Shown here: piece after piece, positions 46,652 to 56,474 of the stretch
Layout of the letters: every line of letters starts with the position of its first letter
How positions within the stretch are numbered: the first letter of the stretch is position 1
DNA from: Dyella_B sp035503745
GTDB taxonomy: Bacteria > Pseudomonadota > Gammaproteobacteria > Xanthomonadales > Rhodanobacteraceae
Direction: 5' to 3'
Length of the DNA stretch: 64,000 bases
Assembly: GCF_035503745.1 (NCBI RefSeq)
Contig: NZ_DATJTC010000036.1
Span: 182,884-246,883 of the forward strand
Notes under the pieces: model-generated
Seen by the model: the letters and a program-made list of their open reading frames with translations, nothing else
What the model was told of the DNA's origin: nothing
Databases searched by the model: none
Made by a program: the position numbers and the translations under genes

Positions 46652-47044
46652 TCAACCGTGATCCTGGCAGCTTTCGCCGCCGGCCACCGCGTCGCCCGCT
46701 TCCAGCCGATCAAGGAAATCCACCGCGCGGCGCAGGTGCGGAATGACGATCGAACCGCCCACCACCAACCCGACGCTGAACACCTCGAAGAATTCCTCTC
46801 GCGTGACGCCGGCATCCTTGCACTGCGCCACGTGATAGCTGACGCAGTCGTCGCAACGCAGCACCATGGATGCCACCAGGCCCAGCATCTCCTTGGTTTT
46901 TACGTCCAGCACGCCGGCCTTGTAGGTTTGCGTATCGAGCGCGAAGAAGCGCCGCACGACCTGATTGTCCTCGGCCAGGATGCGTTCGTTCATGCGGTGG
47001 CGAAAGGCCGTGAATTGGGCGACACGATCCTTTTCATCGCTCAT
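46652..47044 (-). CDS. Carboxymuconolactone-decarboxylase family protein
   Basis: 130 residues from ATG 47044, which overlaps the glutaredoxin stop by four bases (ATGA). The redox motif is C64-D-D-C67 with H71 three residues later. It is distinct from the other family member at 44813-45280. The coupling to glutaredoxin suggests a thiol peroxidase-type role, but the substrate is unknown. Confidence 0.88.
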   Translation of the reverse strand: MSDEKDRVAQFTAFRHRMNERILAEDNQVVRRFFALDTQTYKAGVLDVKTKEMLGLVASMVLRCDDCVSYHVAQCKDAGVTREEFFEVFSVGLVVGGSIVIPHLRRAVDFLDRLEAGDAVAGGESCQDHG

Positions 47045-47304
47045 GCGGCCTCTCCCAGCAGTTGCGCCAGCTTGCCGCTGCGATCGGCGGCCACCAGGTC
47101 GTCGTAGCCGCCCACCAGCTGATCGTTGATGAAGATCTGCGGCACGGTGCGGCGGCCGCCGCTGCGCGCGAGCATGGTTTCGCGCTTGGCCGGATCGGTA
47201 TCCACGCGCACCTCCTCCCATGCAAGGCCCTTGGCCTTGAGCAGGTTCTTGGCGGCCACGCAGTAAGGGCATTGCGCGGTGGAATAAACTTCGATCTTGG
47301 GCAT
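47041..47304 (-). CDS. grxC: Glutaredoxin 3
   Basis: 87 residues from ATG 47304. The dithiol site is C12-P-Y-C15, with T-V-P-Q-I-F-I-N near 51-58 and G-G-Y-D-D near 64-68 for glutathione. It reduces protein or mixed disulfides with glutathione. It is translationally coupled to the CMD gene. Longer frames to 47421 have no homology. Confidence 0.95.
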   Translation of the reverse strand: MPKIEVYSTAQCPYCVAAKNLLKAKGLAWEEVRVDTDPAKRETMLARSGGRRTVPQIFINDQLVGGYDDLVAADRSGKLAQLLGEAA

Positions 47305-47423
47305 CGCAAAAAAAACTCCGGAATTCCTTGCGCCGAAAATGGCGGTGGCGACCTTCAAAAGCAAGCCGTTTGGTACTGAACTGCAACCCATCCGAAAGGT
47401 CTCACGTGTATTGTCGTTCATCT

Positions 47424-49121
47424 ATGACCATGGCACCACGACATCTACGTAAACGCTTGCTGACCGCGCTGGCCATGGGCGGCCTGACCCTGGCTGCCGG
47501 GGCTCAGGACAGGCCCGACGACGTGCGCCTGCCGGACCTGGGCAGCTCGGCCAACGCGCTGATTTCGCCGCAGGAAGCGCAGGATTACGGCGCCATGATG
47601 CTGCAGCAGATGCGCGCGCTGGACATGACCGTCAACGACCCGCTGCTGGACGACTACATCAACAACCTGGGCTTCCGCCTGGTCGCCAACTCGGCCAAGC
47701 CGAAGGATCACTTCGCCTTCTTCATCGCCAAGGACCCGGTCATCAATGCGTTTTCCGCGCCCGGCGGCTATATCGGCATCGACTCCGGGCTGATCGTCAT
47801 CACGCGCACCGAAGACGAGCTGGCCGCGGTCATGGCGCACGAAATCGGCCACATCACCCAGAATCACTTGCAGCGCGCCTACGAAGAGGCCAAGAAAGAC
47901 ACCCCCCTGATGGCGCTGGTGGCCCTGGGCGCGATCGCCGCCGGTGGCGCCTCGGGCGGTCAGGCCGCCGCCGCCGCCCTGCTGGGCGGCCAGGGTGCGC
48001 TGATGCAGAAGGAAATCAACTTCACCCGCAAGGACGAAGCGGAGGCGGACCGCACCGGCATCATGACGCTGGCCAAAGCGGGTTTCGATCCCAATGCGAT
48101 GGCGGAATTCTTCCAGCGCATGGAAGACGTGATGAGTGCCGACTCCGGCGGCATCGCCGTGCCGTCGCTGCTGCAGGACCACCCGGTTACCGCCGAGCGC
48201 ATCAGCGATGCGAAAGCGCGCGCCGTGGCGCTGATCGCCGAAGAAAAGGACCGGCCCAGCGGCAATCTGCTGGACAAGGCCACCTGGGCGGATAAAACCG
48301 CGCCGATCGCCTATGTGAAGGACCCCACCAAGCTGCTCGCCGCACACGGCGGCCCTTCCCCCAGCACCTATCTGCTGATGCGCGAGCGCGTGCGCGTGCT
48401 ATCGGGCGACGCTTATCGCATGAGCACCTATTACGGCTCGCTGATCGGCCACAAGCCCGGCTACGACACCCCCGAAAACCGCTACGGCTACGCGCTGGCG
48501 CTGACCCGCAGCGGCCAGGGCGCCAAGGCCATCGAACAATTGCAGCCGGTGCTGGCCAAATATCCGGACAACCTGATCCTGCGGCTGGCCATGGCCGATG
48601 CGCGCCTGCAGGCCGGCCAACGCAGCGCGGCGCTGGACATCTACGCCGCATTGAACACGCAGTCGCCACGCAACAACGCCATCGGCCTGGCCTACGCCAA
48701 TGCCCTGACCCAGGGCGGCAGTCCCGCGCAGGCAGCCCAGGCCGCGGACATGCTGCGGCCGATGCTGGAGAATACCGACGAGCCGGACATCTTCACCGCC
48801 TACGCCAAGGCGAGCGAAAAAGCCGGCGACACCGTCCGCGCCGGCGAGGCCTATGCCCAGGCCAGCTACCTGTCCGGGCGCCCGTTCGACGCCATGGAAC
48901 AGCTCAAGGCCCTGCTCAAGCGCCAGGACCTGGACTACTACGCCCGCGCCCGCATCCAGGCCCATATTTCCGAGCTGACCCCACTGGTGCTGGAGCTGCG
49001 CAAACGGCGCATTTCCACCGACGACAACCCCGACGGCACCAGCCAGAGCCCTCAGCAGCTGGGCTCCAACGCGGCCTGTGCCGGCCGGTTTTGTTTCGGG
49101 CTGGGCAACGGCCAGCCCTGA
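47424..49121 (+). CDS. bepA: BepA-like periplasmic M48 metalloprotease/chaperone with TPR
   Basis: 565 residues from ATG 47424 (a second ATG two codons later is possible). A signal peptide covers about 1-27 (LLTALAMGGLTLAAGA). The zinc site is H139-E140-I-G-H143 with the third ligand in D-E-A-E-A-D near 203. From about 330 the protein is TPR-rich (R-L-A-M-A-D-A-R-L-Q-A-G). BepA degrades or helps mature outer-membrane proteins stalled on BAM, especially LptD. Its end is followed by a hairpin (49146-49167). Confidence 0.92.
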   Translation: MTMAPRHLRKRLLTALAMGGLTLAAGAQDRPDDVRLPDLGSSANALISPQEAQDYGAMMLQQMRALDMTVNDPLLDDYINNLGFRLVANSAKPKDHFAFFIAKDPVINAFSAPGGYIGIDSGLIVITRTEDELAAVMAHEIGHITQNHLQRAYEEAKKDTPLMALVALGAIAAGGASGGQAAAAALLGGQGALMQKEINFTRKDEAEADRTGIMTLAKAGFDPNAMAEFFQRMEDVMSADSGGIAVPSLLQDHPVTAERISDAKARAVALIAEEKDRPSGNLLDKATWADKTAPIAYVKDPTKLLAAHGGPSPSTYLLMRERVRVLSGDAYRMSTYYGSLIGHKPGYDTPENRYGYALALTRSGQGAKAIEQLQPVLAKYPDNLILRLAMADARLQAGQRSAALDIYAALNTQSPRNNAIGLAYANALTQGGSPAQAAQAADMLRPMLENTDEPDIFTAYAKASEKAGDTVRAGEAYAQASYLSGRPFDAMEQLKALLKRQDLDYYARARIQAHISELTPLVLELRKRRISTDDNPDGTSQSPQQLGSNAACAGRFCFGLGNGQP

Positions 49122-49145
49122 AATACGCCACGTAACGGGCTTTGC

Positions 49146-49167
49146 GACACGGTTTTCACGCCGTGTC
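49146..49167 (+). terminator. Hairpin between bepA and phoB
   Basis: GACACGG/CCGTGTC forms a 7-bp stem with an eight-base loop and no T-run, so it is a weak terminator. It overlaps TGTCAT (49164-49169), which resembles one half of a Pho box, but the second half is poorly matched. Confidence 0.4.
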
Positions 49168-49230
49168 ATTGGCGCGTAACATTGCACCGCTGCAATATTT
49201 GCGTCATAGGCCACCCCAAACGGACTCCGC

Positions 49231-49920
49231 GTGCACAAACGCATCCTTATCGTCGAAGACGAAGCCTCCATCCGCGACATGGTCGCCTTCGCCCTGCGCA
49301 AGGCCGGTATGGACACCGCCCAGGCCGCCGATGCACGCACGGCGCAGATGTCCATCGCCGAGCAGGTCCCGGACCTGATCCTGCTGGACTGGATGCTTCC
49401 CGGCACCAGCGGGCTGGACCTTGCGCGCCGGCTGCGCAAGGAAGAACTCAGCCGCGAAGTGCCCATCATCATGCTCACCGCGCGCGGGGAGGAAATGGAC
49501 CGCGTCAACGGCCTGGAAGCGGGCGTGGACGACTATGTCGTCAAACCCTTCTCCACGCGCGAGCTGATCGCCCGCATCAAGGCCGTGCTGCGCCGCAGCC
49601 AGGGCGACGATGGCTCGGGCATGGTCGAGCTTGGCCGCCTGCGTATCGACGGCCCGGCGCACCGCGTGTTCGCCGGCGACGAGCCGGTGCCGATCGGCCC
49701 CACCGAGTATCGCCTGCTGTACTTCTTCATGACCCATCCCGAACGCGTCTATTCCCGCGCGCAGCTGCTCGACCATGTGTGGGGCGGCAGCGTGTACGTG
49801 GAAGAACGCACCGTGGACGTGCATATCCGCCGCCTGCGCAAAACGCTCGAACCCTGGAAGCTGGAAGACATGGTGCAGACGGTGCGCGGTGCGGGCTATC
49901 GATTCTCGGCCAGCCCCTGA
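49231..49920 (+). CDS. phoB: Phosphate regulon response regulator PhoB
   Basis: 229 residues from GTG 49231. The receiver domain has D10-E11, acceptor D53 in L-L-D-W-M-L-P-G and Y-V-V-K-P-F. The C-terminal winged helix is PhoB/OmpR type (T-E-Y-R-L-L-Y-F-F, then R-T-V-D-V-H-I-R-R-L-R-K). It activates phosphate-starvation genes. It is followed by phoR, ppk1 and ppx, which all belong to phosphate and polyphosphate handling. Confidence 0.95.
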   Translation: MHKRILIVEDEASIRDMVAFALRKAGMDTAQAADARTAQMSIAEQVPDLILLDWMLPGTSGLDLARRLRKEELSREVPIIMLTARGEEMDRVNGLEAGVDDYVVKPFSTRELIARIKAVLRRSQGDDGSGMVELGRLRIDGPAHRVFAGDEPVPIGPTEYRLLYFFMTHPERVYSRAQLLDHVWGGSVYVEERTVDVHIRRLRKTLEPWKLEDMVQTVRGAGYRFSASP

Positions 49921-49933
49921 CGCGCGGCTTGCC

Positions 49934-51232
49934 ATGAACCGTCCGGTCGAACGCGCCTGGAAACTTCCGATGGCGCTGACCGGCGGATTGGCTGCGGGCG
50001 CCCTGGCCGGCTGGTTCGCCGCCGGTCATGTCGCCACCGGCGTGGCGCTGGCCGCCATAGTGGAGATTGTCTTCCTGCTGACGCACTTGCGTCACATTGC
50101 TCAGCCCATGATGAGCTCATCGCCCCGCCCCCCCGCGAACGACCCCGATCAACCCCGGCACGACCGATTCATGATGCGATCCCGACGCCTCGCCGCCAAC
50201 CTGCATGATCTGCGCCGCGCCGCTGGCAATTTGCCGGACGCGATCGTGCTGCTCGACCAGGATCAGCACGTGCGCTGGTTCAACCATGCCGCGGAAAATC
50301 TGCTTGGCCTGCGCCGCCCGCAGGATCGCGGCGTAGTGCTGCGCGAAAAGCTGCACAATTCCGAACTCGCCGGCTGGCTGGAAGAAGCCTCGCCGGAGTC
50401 CTTGAACGACGTCAGCGCACCCGGCCAGCCCAGCCGCCACATCAATGTGACGCTGCTGCCGTTCGGCCAGCGCCAGCGGCTGCTGCTGGCGCGCGATATC
50501 AGCCACATGTCGCGCCTGGAGCAGATTCGCCGCGATTTCGTCGCCAACGTTTCGCACGAATTGCGTACGCCGCTGACCGTGATCCACGGCTATCTCGAAC
50601 TGCTGGACCCCGAAGACGTGCCGCATCTGGCGCCGGTGCTGGGCGAAATGCGCGCGCAATCAAAGCGCATGGGGCAGATCGTGGAAGATCTGCTGATGCT
50701 CTCGCGCCTGGAAACGCAGGACCACGTGACCGACGAGCGTGTGCCGATGGCGCCGCTGCTGGCTACGCTGCGCAAGGAGGCCGAAGCGTTGAGCCAGGGG
50801 CGCCACAGCATCAGCGTGGAGTCGACCGCCGAACTGGACCTGCTCGGCTCGCCCAAGGATCTACATAGCGCGCTGTCCAACCTGGTCAGCAACGCCGTAC
50901 GCTACACGCCTACCGGCGGGCGCATCATCATCCGCTGGGAGCGCACCCCCGAGGGTGCCAATTACTCGGTGGTCGACACCGGCTACGGCATTCCGGCCGA
51001 TCACCTCTCGCGGCTCACCGAGCGCTTCTACCGCGTCTCCTCCAGCCGTTCGCGCGACAGCGGCGGCACCGGCCTTGGGCTGTCCATCGTCAAGCATGTG
51101 CTGGGGCTGCACCAGGCGCGCCTGGATATCTCCAGCGTGCCCGGCCAGGGATCCACCTTCACCTGCTGCTTCGGCCGCGAGCGCCTGCTGACGCCCGAAG
51201 TGCACGACAGCAAGAGCCTTGACGGCCACTGA
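49934..51232 (+). CDS. phoR: Phosphate regulon sensor histidine kinase PhoR
   Basis: 432 residues from ATG 49934, 13 bases after phoB. Two hydrophobic N-terminal segments (12-32 and 35-52) anchor it. A PAS-type domain spans about 90-190. The H box is N-V-S-H208-E-L-R-T-P-L-T, with N, G1 (D-T-G-Y-G-I) and G2 (G-G-T-G-L-G-L-S-I-V-K-H) motifs. It phosphorylates PhoB under phosphate limitation, together with PstSCAB/PhoU, which are not in the window. Confidence 0.95.
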   Translation: MNRPVERAWKLPMALTGGLAAGALAGWFAAGHVATGVALAAIVEIVFLLTHLRHIAQPMMSSSPRPPANDPDQPRHDRFMMRSRRLAANLHDLRRAAGNLPDAIVLLDQDQHVRWFNHAAENLLGLRRPQDRGVVLREKLHNSELAGWLEEASPESLNDVSAPGQPSRHINVTLLPFGQRQRLLLARDISHMSRLEQIRRDFVANVSHELRTPLTVIHGYLELLDPEDVPHLAPVLGEMRAQSKRMGQIVEDLLMLSRLETQDHVTDERVPMAPLLATLRKEAEALSQGRHSISVESTAELDLLGSPKDLHSALSNLVSNAVRYTPTGGRIIIRWERTPEGANYSVVDTGYGIPADHLSRLTERFYRVSSSRSRDSGGTGLGLSIVKHVLGLHQARLDISSVPGQGSTFTCCFGRERLLTPEVHDSKSLDGH

Positions 51233-51268
51233 GCCAAATGCGGCAACCGATAGGCGCAAGCGTGCCTG

Positions 51269-53395
51269 ATGAGTAAGAATGGGCGGATGCCACGCCGCCA
51301 AGCCAATCAACCCGCCGTCAAGGAAATGCCCCAGCCCGAGCTGTTTCTCAATCGCGAGCTGGCGGCCCTCGAATTCAACTTCCGCGTGCTCGCCCAGGCG
51401 CGCGATACCAGCCTGCCCCTGCTCGAACGCCTGCGCTTTCTGAGCATCGTGGCCAACAACCTCGACGAATTCTTCGAGGTGCGCGTGGCCATGCTCAAGC
51501 AGCGCCATCAGTTCGGCTCGGCCACGCCCGGGCCGGACGGCATCACTTCGGGCGAACTGCTGCCGCGCATCCGCGAACGCGTGCTGGAGCTGGTGCGCGC
51601 GCAGTACAGCACCTGGCAGCACGAGCTGGGCCCGGCGCTCGCCGCCGAGGGCATCCACTTCCTCACGCGCAAGCAGTGGACCAGCGCGCAACGGCGTTGG
51701 CTGCAGGGCTATTTCGAGAACGAAGTGCTGCCGGTGCTTTCGCCGCTCGGGCTCGACCCGGCCCATCCGTTTCCGCGCATCCTCAACAAGACGCTTAACA
51801 TCGCCGTGGTGCTGCAGGGGCGCGATGCCTTCGGCCACGAGGGCCACATGGCGCTGGTGCGCGCGCCGCGCTCGCTGCCGCGCATCATCCGCATCCCGGA
51901 GGAAGTGGCCGGCAAGGGCGACAACTACGTGTTCCTGGCCGAACTGCTGCAGGCCTTCGTCGACATGATGTTCCCCGGCTTCAAGGTAGCCGGCTCGTAC
52001 CAGTTCCGCGTCACCCGCAACAGCGAACTGATCGTGGAAGAAGAGGAAGTGGCCAACCTCGCCCTGGCGCTCAGCGAGGAGTTGCTCGGCCGCGGCTACG
52101 CGCGTCCGGTGCGGCTGGAAATCGGCAGCGACTGTCCGCAATCGATCGTGGCGATGCTGATCGGCAACTTCGAGCTGGAGGAAACCGACGTCTATCGCTG
52201 CGACGGGCCGGTGAACATCATCCGCGCCGGCCTGGTGTATGACGAACTGGACCGCCACACCCTGAAATTTCCGCGTTTCGTGCCGACGTTGCCCAGCGCG
52301 CTGGGCAATAGCCGCAAGCTGTTCGAAACGCTTAGCCAGCGCGACATTTTGCTGCACCATCCGTATGAGTCGTTCGGCGCGGTGGTCGATCTGTTGCGCG
52401 AAGCGGTGCAGGACCCGGACGTGCTGGCGATCAAGCAGACGCTGTATCGCGCCGGCAAGGACACTCCGCTGGTGGATCTGCTGGTGGAGGCCGCGCGCAA
52501 CGGCAAGGACGTCACCGTGGTGATCGAACTGCGCGCGCGTTTCGACGAGGAAGCCAACATCCGCCTCGCCACGCGCCTGCAGGAGGCGGGCGTGCAAGTG
52601 GTGTACGGCGTGGTCGGTTTCAAGACGCATGCCAAGATGATGCTGATCGTTCGGCGCGAAAACGGCCACCTGCGCCGCTACGTGCATCTTTCTACCGGCA
52701 ATTACCACCAGACCAACAGCCGCCTTTACACCGACATCGGCCTGATGACCGCGCATCCGGAAATCGGCGAGGACATCCACAAGGTGTTCCAGCAATTGTC
52801 GGGGCTGGGGCCGATGATCAGCTTGAAGCGCCTGCTGCATTCGCCGTTCACGCTCTACAAGAGCGTGCTGGAGAAGATCGAGCGCGAAGCCGGACACGCG
52901 CGCAATGGCCGTCCCGCGCGCATCGTGGCCAAGCTCAATGCGCTCAACGAATACCATGTGATCGAGGCACTCTATGCGGCCGCGCAGGCGGGCGTGGAGA
53001 TCGACCTGATCGTGCGCGGCGCGTGCGCGCTGCGTCCGGGCCTGCCGGGCATTTCCGAGCGCATTCGCGTGCGCTCCATCGTCGGGCGCTTTCTCGAGCA
53101 CAGCCGCGTGTACTGGTTTGCCAACGATGGCGAACCGGAGATCTACTGCGCCAGCGCCGACTGGATGGAACGCAACCTGATGCGGCGCATCGAAGTGGGT
53201 TTTCCCATTCTCGATCCGACGCTGGCCGCGCGCGTCTACGATGAAACGCTGGCCAATTACCTGGCGGACAACACGCAGGCGTGGCTGCTCGACAGCAACG
53301 GCCATTACACGCGCGCCACGCCTGGCGATGAAACGCCGCATAGCGCGCAGCAGACACTGCTGGAACGGCTGTGCAGCATGACAAGCTCCAACTGA
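51269..53395 (+). CDS. ppk1: Polyphosphate kinase 1
   Basis: 708 residues (a start at 51287 is also possible). Catalytic histidines are H454 in F-K-T-H-A-K and H611 in L-E-H-S-R-V-Y, 157 residues apart as in E. coli (H435, H592). The start of the conserved body is L-F-L-N-R-E-L-A-A-L-E-F-N near 26. It makes polyphosphate from ATP. It lies 36 bases after phoR and 68 before ppx, consistent with a phosphate-regulated cluster. Confidence 0.97.
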   Translation: MSKNGRMPRRQANQPAVKEMPQPELFLNRELAALEFNFRVLAQARDTSLPLLERLRFLSIVANNLDEFFEVRVAMLKQRHQFGSATPGPDGITSGELLPRIRERVLELVRAQYSTWQHELGPALAAEGIHFLTRKQWTSAQRRWLQGYFENEVLPVLSPLGLDPAHPFPRILNKTLNIAVVLQGRDAFGHEGHMALVRAPRSLPRIIRIPEEVAGKGDNYVFLAELLQAFVDMMFPGFKVAGSYQFRVTRNSELIVEEEEVANLALALSEELLGRGYARPVRLEIGSDCPQSIVAMLIGNFELEETDVYRCDGPVNIIRAGLVYDELDRHTLKFPRFVPTLPSALGNSRKLFETLSQRDILLHHPYESFGAVVDLLREAVQDPDVLAIKQTLYRAGKDTPLVDLLVEAARNGKDVTVVIELRARFDEEANIRLATRLQEAGVQVVYGVVGFKTHAKMMLIVRRENGHLRRYVHLSTGNYHQTNSRLYTDIGLMTAHPEIGEDIHKVFQQLSGLGPMISLKRLLHSPFTLYKSVLEKIEREAGHARNGRPARIVAKLNALNEYHVIEALYAAAQAGVEIDLIVRGACALRPGLPGISERIRVRSIVGRFLEHSRVYWFANDGEPEIYCASADWMERNLMRRIEVGFPILDPTLAARVYDETLANYLADNTQAWLLDSNGHYTRATPGDETPHSAQQTLLERLCSMTSSN

Positions 53396-53463
53396 CCATC
53401 GCGCGACCTACTGCCTGAGCGATACATGCGAGAATCCGTGCCAGCCCCGATCAGAGCGTTCCC

Positions 53464-54981
53464 ATGAGTCTCGGCGACCAGATGCAGATCAAGGACGGTG
53501 AACTGATGGCCGCCGTCGACATCGGCTCTAACAGCTTCCACATGGTGGTGGCGCGCATGGAACACGGTGAGCCGCGCGTCATTGATCGTCTGCGCGAAAC
53601 CGTGCGCATGGCCGCGGGCCTTCGCGCCGACGGCACGCTGGACGCCGAGCACCGCGCACGCGCGCTCAACTGCCTGGCGAAATTCGGCCAGCGCATCGCC
53701 GGCATTCCCACCGTGCGCGTGCGCGCCGTGGCCACCAACACCGTGCGCCGGCTGGCTTCGCCGCACGCCTTCTTAAGCGCGGCGGAAGCCGCGCTTGGAC
53801 ATCCGGTGGACGTGGTCTCCGGGCGCGAGGAAGGGCGACTGATCTTTCTGGGCGTGGCGCACGACCTGTCCACCTCGCGCGAACCGCGGCTGGTGATCGA
53901 CATCGGCGGCGGCAGTACCGAATTCATCATCGGCCGCGGGCTGGCGCCGATGCACACCGAAAGCGTGCAGGTCGGCTGCATTGCCTCCACGCAACGCTTC
54001 TTTCCCGGCGGCAAGCTGACGCGCAAGCGCTGGCAGCGCGCGCGCGGCGAGATCGGCGTGCTGCTGCAGCAGTTTTCCGAGGAATATCTCGAAGCAGGCT
54101 GGACCGACGCCTACGGCTCCTCCGGCAGCGCCAAGGCCATCGGCTCGGTCGTGCAGGCCATGAAGCTCTCCGATCACGGCGTGACGCCCGCGTCGATCGC
54201 GGCGCTGCGCGATGCGATGCTCGACCAGGGCCAGATCGGCACGCTCAAGCTGCCGGGGCTGGGCGAAGAGCGCACGCCGGTGTTCGCCGGAGCGGTGGTG
54301 ATTTTCGAGGCCGCCTTCGCCGCACTGGGCATCCAGCGCTTGCAGGTATGCGAAAGCTCGATGCGCGAGGGCCTGCTATGGGACCTGATCGGCCGCGCCG
54401 GCGGCAGCGATCCGCGTACGGCCAGCATCGACGCGCTGGCCAACCGCTACGGTGTGGACCGCGCCCAGGCGCGGCGCGTGGAATCGACCGCGCTGATGCT
54501 GTTCGACCAGGTGGCCGCTCACTGGAAGCTCGATGTCGAGGCCCGCGAGTGGCTGTCCTGGTCCGCGCGCGTGCACGAAATCGGCCTGGCGATCGCACAC
54601 AGCCAGTATCACCACCACGGCGCGTACATCCTGCGCAACGCCGACCTGGCCGGTTTCTCGCGGGAAGAACAGCATCTGCTGGCCGCGATCATCCAGGCGC
54701 ATCGCCGCAAGCCGGACAAGACGATCTTCTCCGCCCTGCCCCAGCGCTATCGCCAGTTGGCCAAGCACATCACCGCGATCCTGCGTCTGGCCGTGCTGTT
54801 TCGCCGCTCGCGGCGCGCCGAATCGTTGCCGCAGCTACAGCTGGCCGCCACCGCGCAACGCCTCACCGTGCGACTGCCGGCCGCATGGCTGGAACAGCAT
54901 CCGCTGACCGAAGCCGACCTGGAGCAAGAAATCGCGCCCATGGCAGAGCTGGGACTTGCGCTGGCGCTGTCCACAACCTGA
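53464..54981 (+). CDS. ppx: Exopolyphosphatase (Ppx/GppA family)
   Basis: 505 residues. ASKHA fold: A-V-D-I-G-S-N-S-F-H-M near 17-27, D-I-G-G-G-S-T-E-F near 143-151, and a C-terminal HD-like domain (S-A-R-V-H-E-I-G near 362, H-H-H-G-A-Y near 378). It removes phosphate from the ends of polyphosphate; some homologues also hydrolyse pppGpp. It follows ppk1, so synthesis and breakdown are linked. Discrimination between Ppx and GppA is by context. Confidence 0.94.
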   Translation: MSLGDQMQIKDGELMAAVDIGSNSFHMVVARMEHGEPRVIDRLRETVRMAAGLRADGTLDAEHRARALNCLAKFGQRIAGIPTVRVRAVATNTVRRLASPHAFLSAAEAALGHPVDVVSGREEGRLIFLGVAHDLSTSREPRLVIDIGGGSTEFIIGRGLAPMHTESVQVGCIASTQRFFPGGKLTRKRWQRARGEIGVLLQQFSEEYLEAGWTDAYGSSGSAKAIGSVVQAMKLSDHGVTPASIAALRDAMLDQGQIGTLKLPGLGEERTPVFAGAVVIFEAAFAALGIQRLQVCESSMREGLLWDLIGRAGGSDPRTASIDALANRYGVDRAQARRVESTALMLFDQVAAHWKLDVEAREWLSWSARVHEIGLAIAHSQYHHHGAYILRNADLAGFSREEQHLLAAIIQAHRRKPDKTIFSALPQRYRQLAKHITAILRLAVLFRRSRRAESLPQLQLAATAQRLTVRLPAAWLEQHPLTEADLEQEIAPMAELGLALALSTT

Positions 54982-55059
54982 GGCCGATTCCGGCCAGGTG
55001 AGCCAAAGCCGCGTCCGGCCGCGTATCATGCGCGGATATTTCCGCTGCGTCCGATCGTC

Positions 55060-55752
55060 ATGCCCAAGCACCTGCTGAGAGCTTCGTCGTTTCTGCTGGC
55101 CCTGCTGCTCGTCTGCCCGCTTGCCCTTGCGCAAACGGCCAAGCCCGCGGCAACGCCGCCGGCCACGCTAGCCGCCGAAAATCCCAGCGTGATCATCCAC
55201 ACCTCCGAAGGCGACATCACGCTGGAACTCTTCGCTGACAAATCGCCCAAGAGCGTGGCCAACTTCCTGCGCTATGTGCATGAAGGGTTTTACGCCGGCA
55301 CGGTGTTCCACCGCGCCATTCCGGGCTACCTGGTGCAAGGCGGTCTCTACACCAAGGATCTGCAGCCGCGCCGCACCCATTCGCCGGTGCCCAGCGAAGC
55401 GGACAACGGCCTGTCCAACCTGCGCGGCACCGTGGCCGTGGCGCGCGGCGCGGATCCGAATTCGGGCACGTCGCAATTCTTCATCAACCTCGTCGACGAC
55501 CGCCGCCTGGACTATGTCGGCAACCAGAGCGGGCTGACCTGGGGCTACACCGTGTTCGGCAAGGTGACCAAGGGCATGGACGTGGTGGACAAGATCGCCA
55601 ACCTGCCCACGCGCGCGCTGGGCCCGTTCGCCGCCGACGTACCCAATCCCCTGGTGACGATCGAAGGCATCCAGGTGGTGGGCGAAGCCTCGCCTGCACC
55701 GGCCGCTTCCGTCGCGGCGCCGGCCGCCGGCGCCAAGCGCAAGACTCCATGA
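55060..55752 (+). CDS. ppiA: Periplasmic cyclophilin-type peptidyl-prolyl isomerase
   Basis: 230 residues. MPKHLLRASSFLLALLLVCP followed by L-A-L-A is a signal peptide, then a Pro/Ala linker. Cyclophilin core: F-H-R-A-I-P-G-Y-L-V-Q-G-G near 87-99, S-G-T-S-Q-F-F-I-N near 137-145 and Y-T-V-F-G-K-V near 165. It speeds proline isomerisation in the periplasm. Its C-terminal Ala/Pro tail is low complexity. The stop overlaps the lpxH start by four bases (ATGA). Confidence 0.93.
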   Translation: MPKHLLRASSFLLALLLVCPLALAQTAKPAATPPATLAAENPSVIIHTSEGDITLELFADKSPKSVANFLRYVHEGFYAGTVFHRAIPGYLVQGGLYTKDLQPRRTHSPVPSEADNGLSNLRGTVAVARGADPNSGTSQFFINLVDDRRLDYVGNQSGLTWGYTVFGKVTKGMDVVDKIANLPTRALGPFAADVPNPLVTIEGIQVVGEASPAPAASVAAPAAGAKRKTP

Positions 55753-56474
55753 GTTCGCTGTTCATCGCCGACCTGCATCTGGACGACAGCCGCCCGCAGA
55801 TCACCTCGCTGTTCGAACAGTATCTGGCGGGCGACGACGTTCGCGGTGCCGATGCCCTGTACATTCTGGGCGATCTGGTCGAGGCCTGGATCGGCGACGA
55901 CGACGATGCCGAGCTTCCGCGCCGCACCGCCCGTGCCACGCGCGCAGTGCGCGACGCGGGCGTACCGGTGTATTTCATGGCGGGCAACCGCGATTTCCTG
56001 CTGGGCGATGCGTTCGCCGAGCGCGCGGGCCTCACCCTGCTCGAAGACGGCACCGTGCATGACCTGTACGGCACTCCCACCCTGCTTATGCACGGCGACG
56101 TGCTGTGCACCGACGATGTGACCTACCAGGCGGTGCGGCGCAACGTGCGCACGCCCGAGTGGAAAGCGCAGGTGCTGGCCATGCCGCTCGACGCCCGCCG
56201 CGCCCTCGCGGCGCAAGCGCGCAAGGACAGCCGCGCACATACCGGCGCCACCCAGGAAACCATCATGGACGTCAACGCCCAGGCGGTGGCCCAGGCCATG
56301 CGCAAGGCTGGCGTGGGCCGGCTCATCCATGGGCACACGCATCGGCCTGCCATTCACCGCTTCGATTTGGACGGCCAGACGGCCGAGCGGATCGTGCTCG
56401 GCGATTGGTACGAGCAGGGATCGGTGTTGCGGATCGCACCGGGAACGCTTCAATTGAGCGTTTTGCGCGACTGA
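55749..56474 (+). CDS. lpxH: UDP-2,3-diacylglucosamine pyrophosphatase LpxH
   Basis: 241 residues. Calcineurin-like phosphoesterase motifs are F-I-A-D-L-H-L-D near 5-12, L-G-D-L-V-E-A-W-I-G-D-D near 39-50, G-N-R-D near 79-82, H-G-D near 114 and H-G-H-T-H-R-P near 196. It hydrolyses UDP-2,3-diacylglucosamine to lipid X in lipid A synthesis, with Mn2+. It is coupled to the preceding cyclophilin. Confidence 0.95.
   Translation: MSSLFIADLHLDDSRPQITSLFEQYLAGDDVRGADALYILGDLVEAWIGDDDDAELPRRTARATRAVRDAGVPVYFMAGNRDFLLGDAFAERAGLTLLEDGTVHDLYGTPTLLMHGDVLCTDDVTYQAVRRNVRTPEWKAQVLAMPLDARRALAAQARKDSRAHTGATQETIMDVNAQAVAQAMRKAGVGRLIHGHTHRPAIHRFDLDGQTAERIVLGDWYEQGSVLRIAPGTLQLSVLRD

Noticed and set aside
49146..49185. 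Pho box before phoB
   Set aside because: TGTCAT is present once, but the second half site is poorly matched, so I do not call an operator.
50861..53341. 826-codon open frame opposite phoR and ppk1
   Set aside because: It lies antisense to two clearly conserved genes and has the biased composition of a shadow frame.
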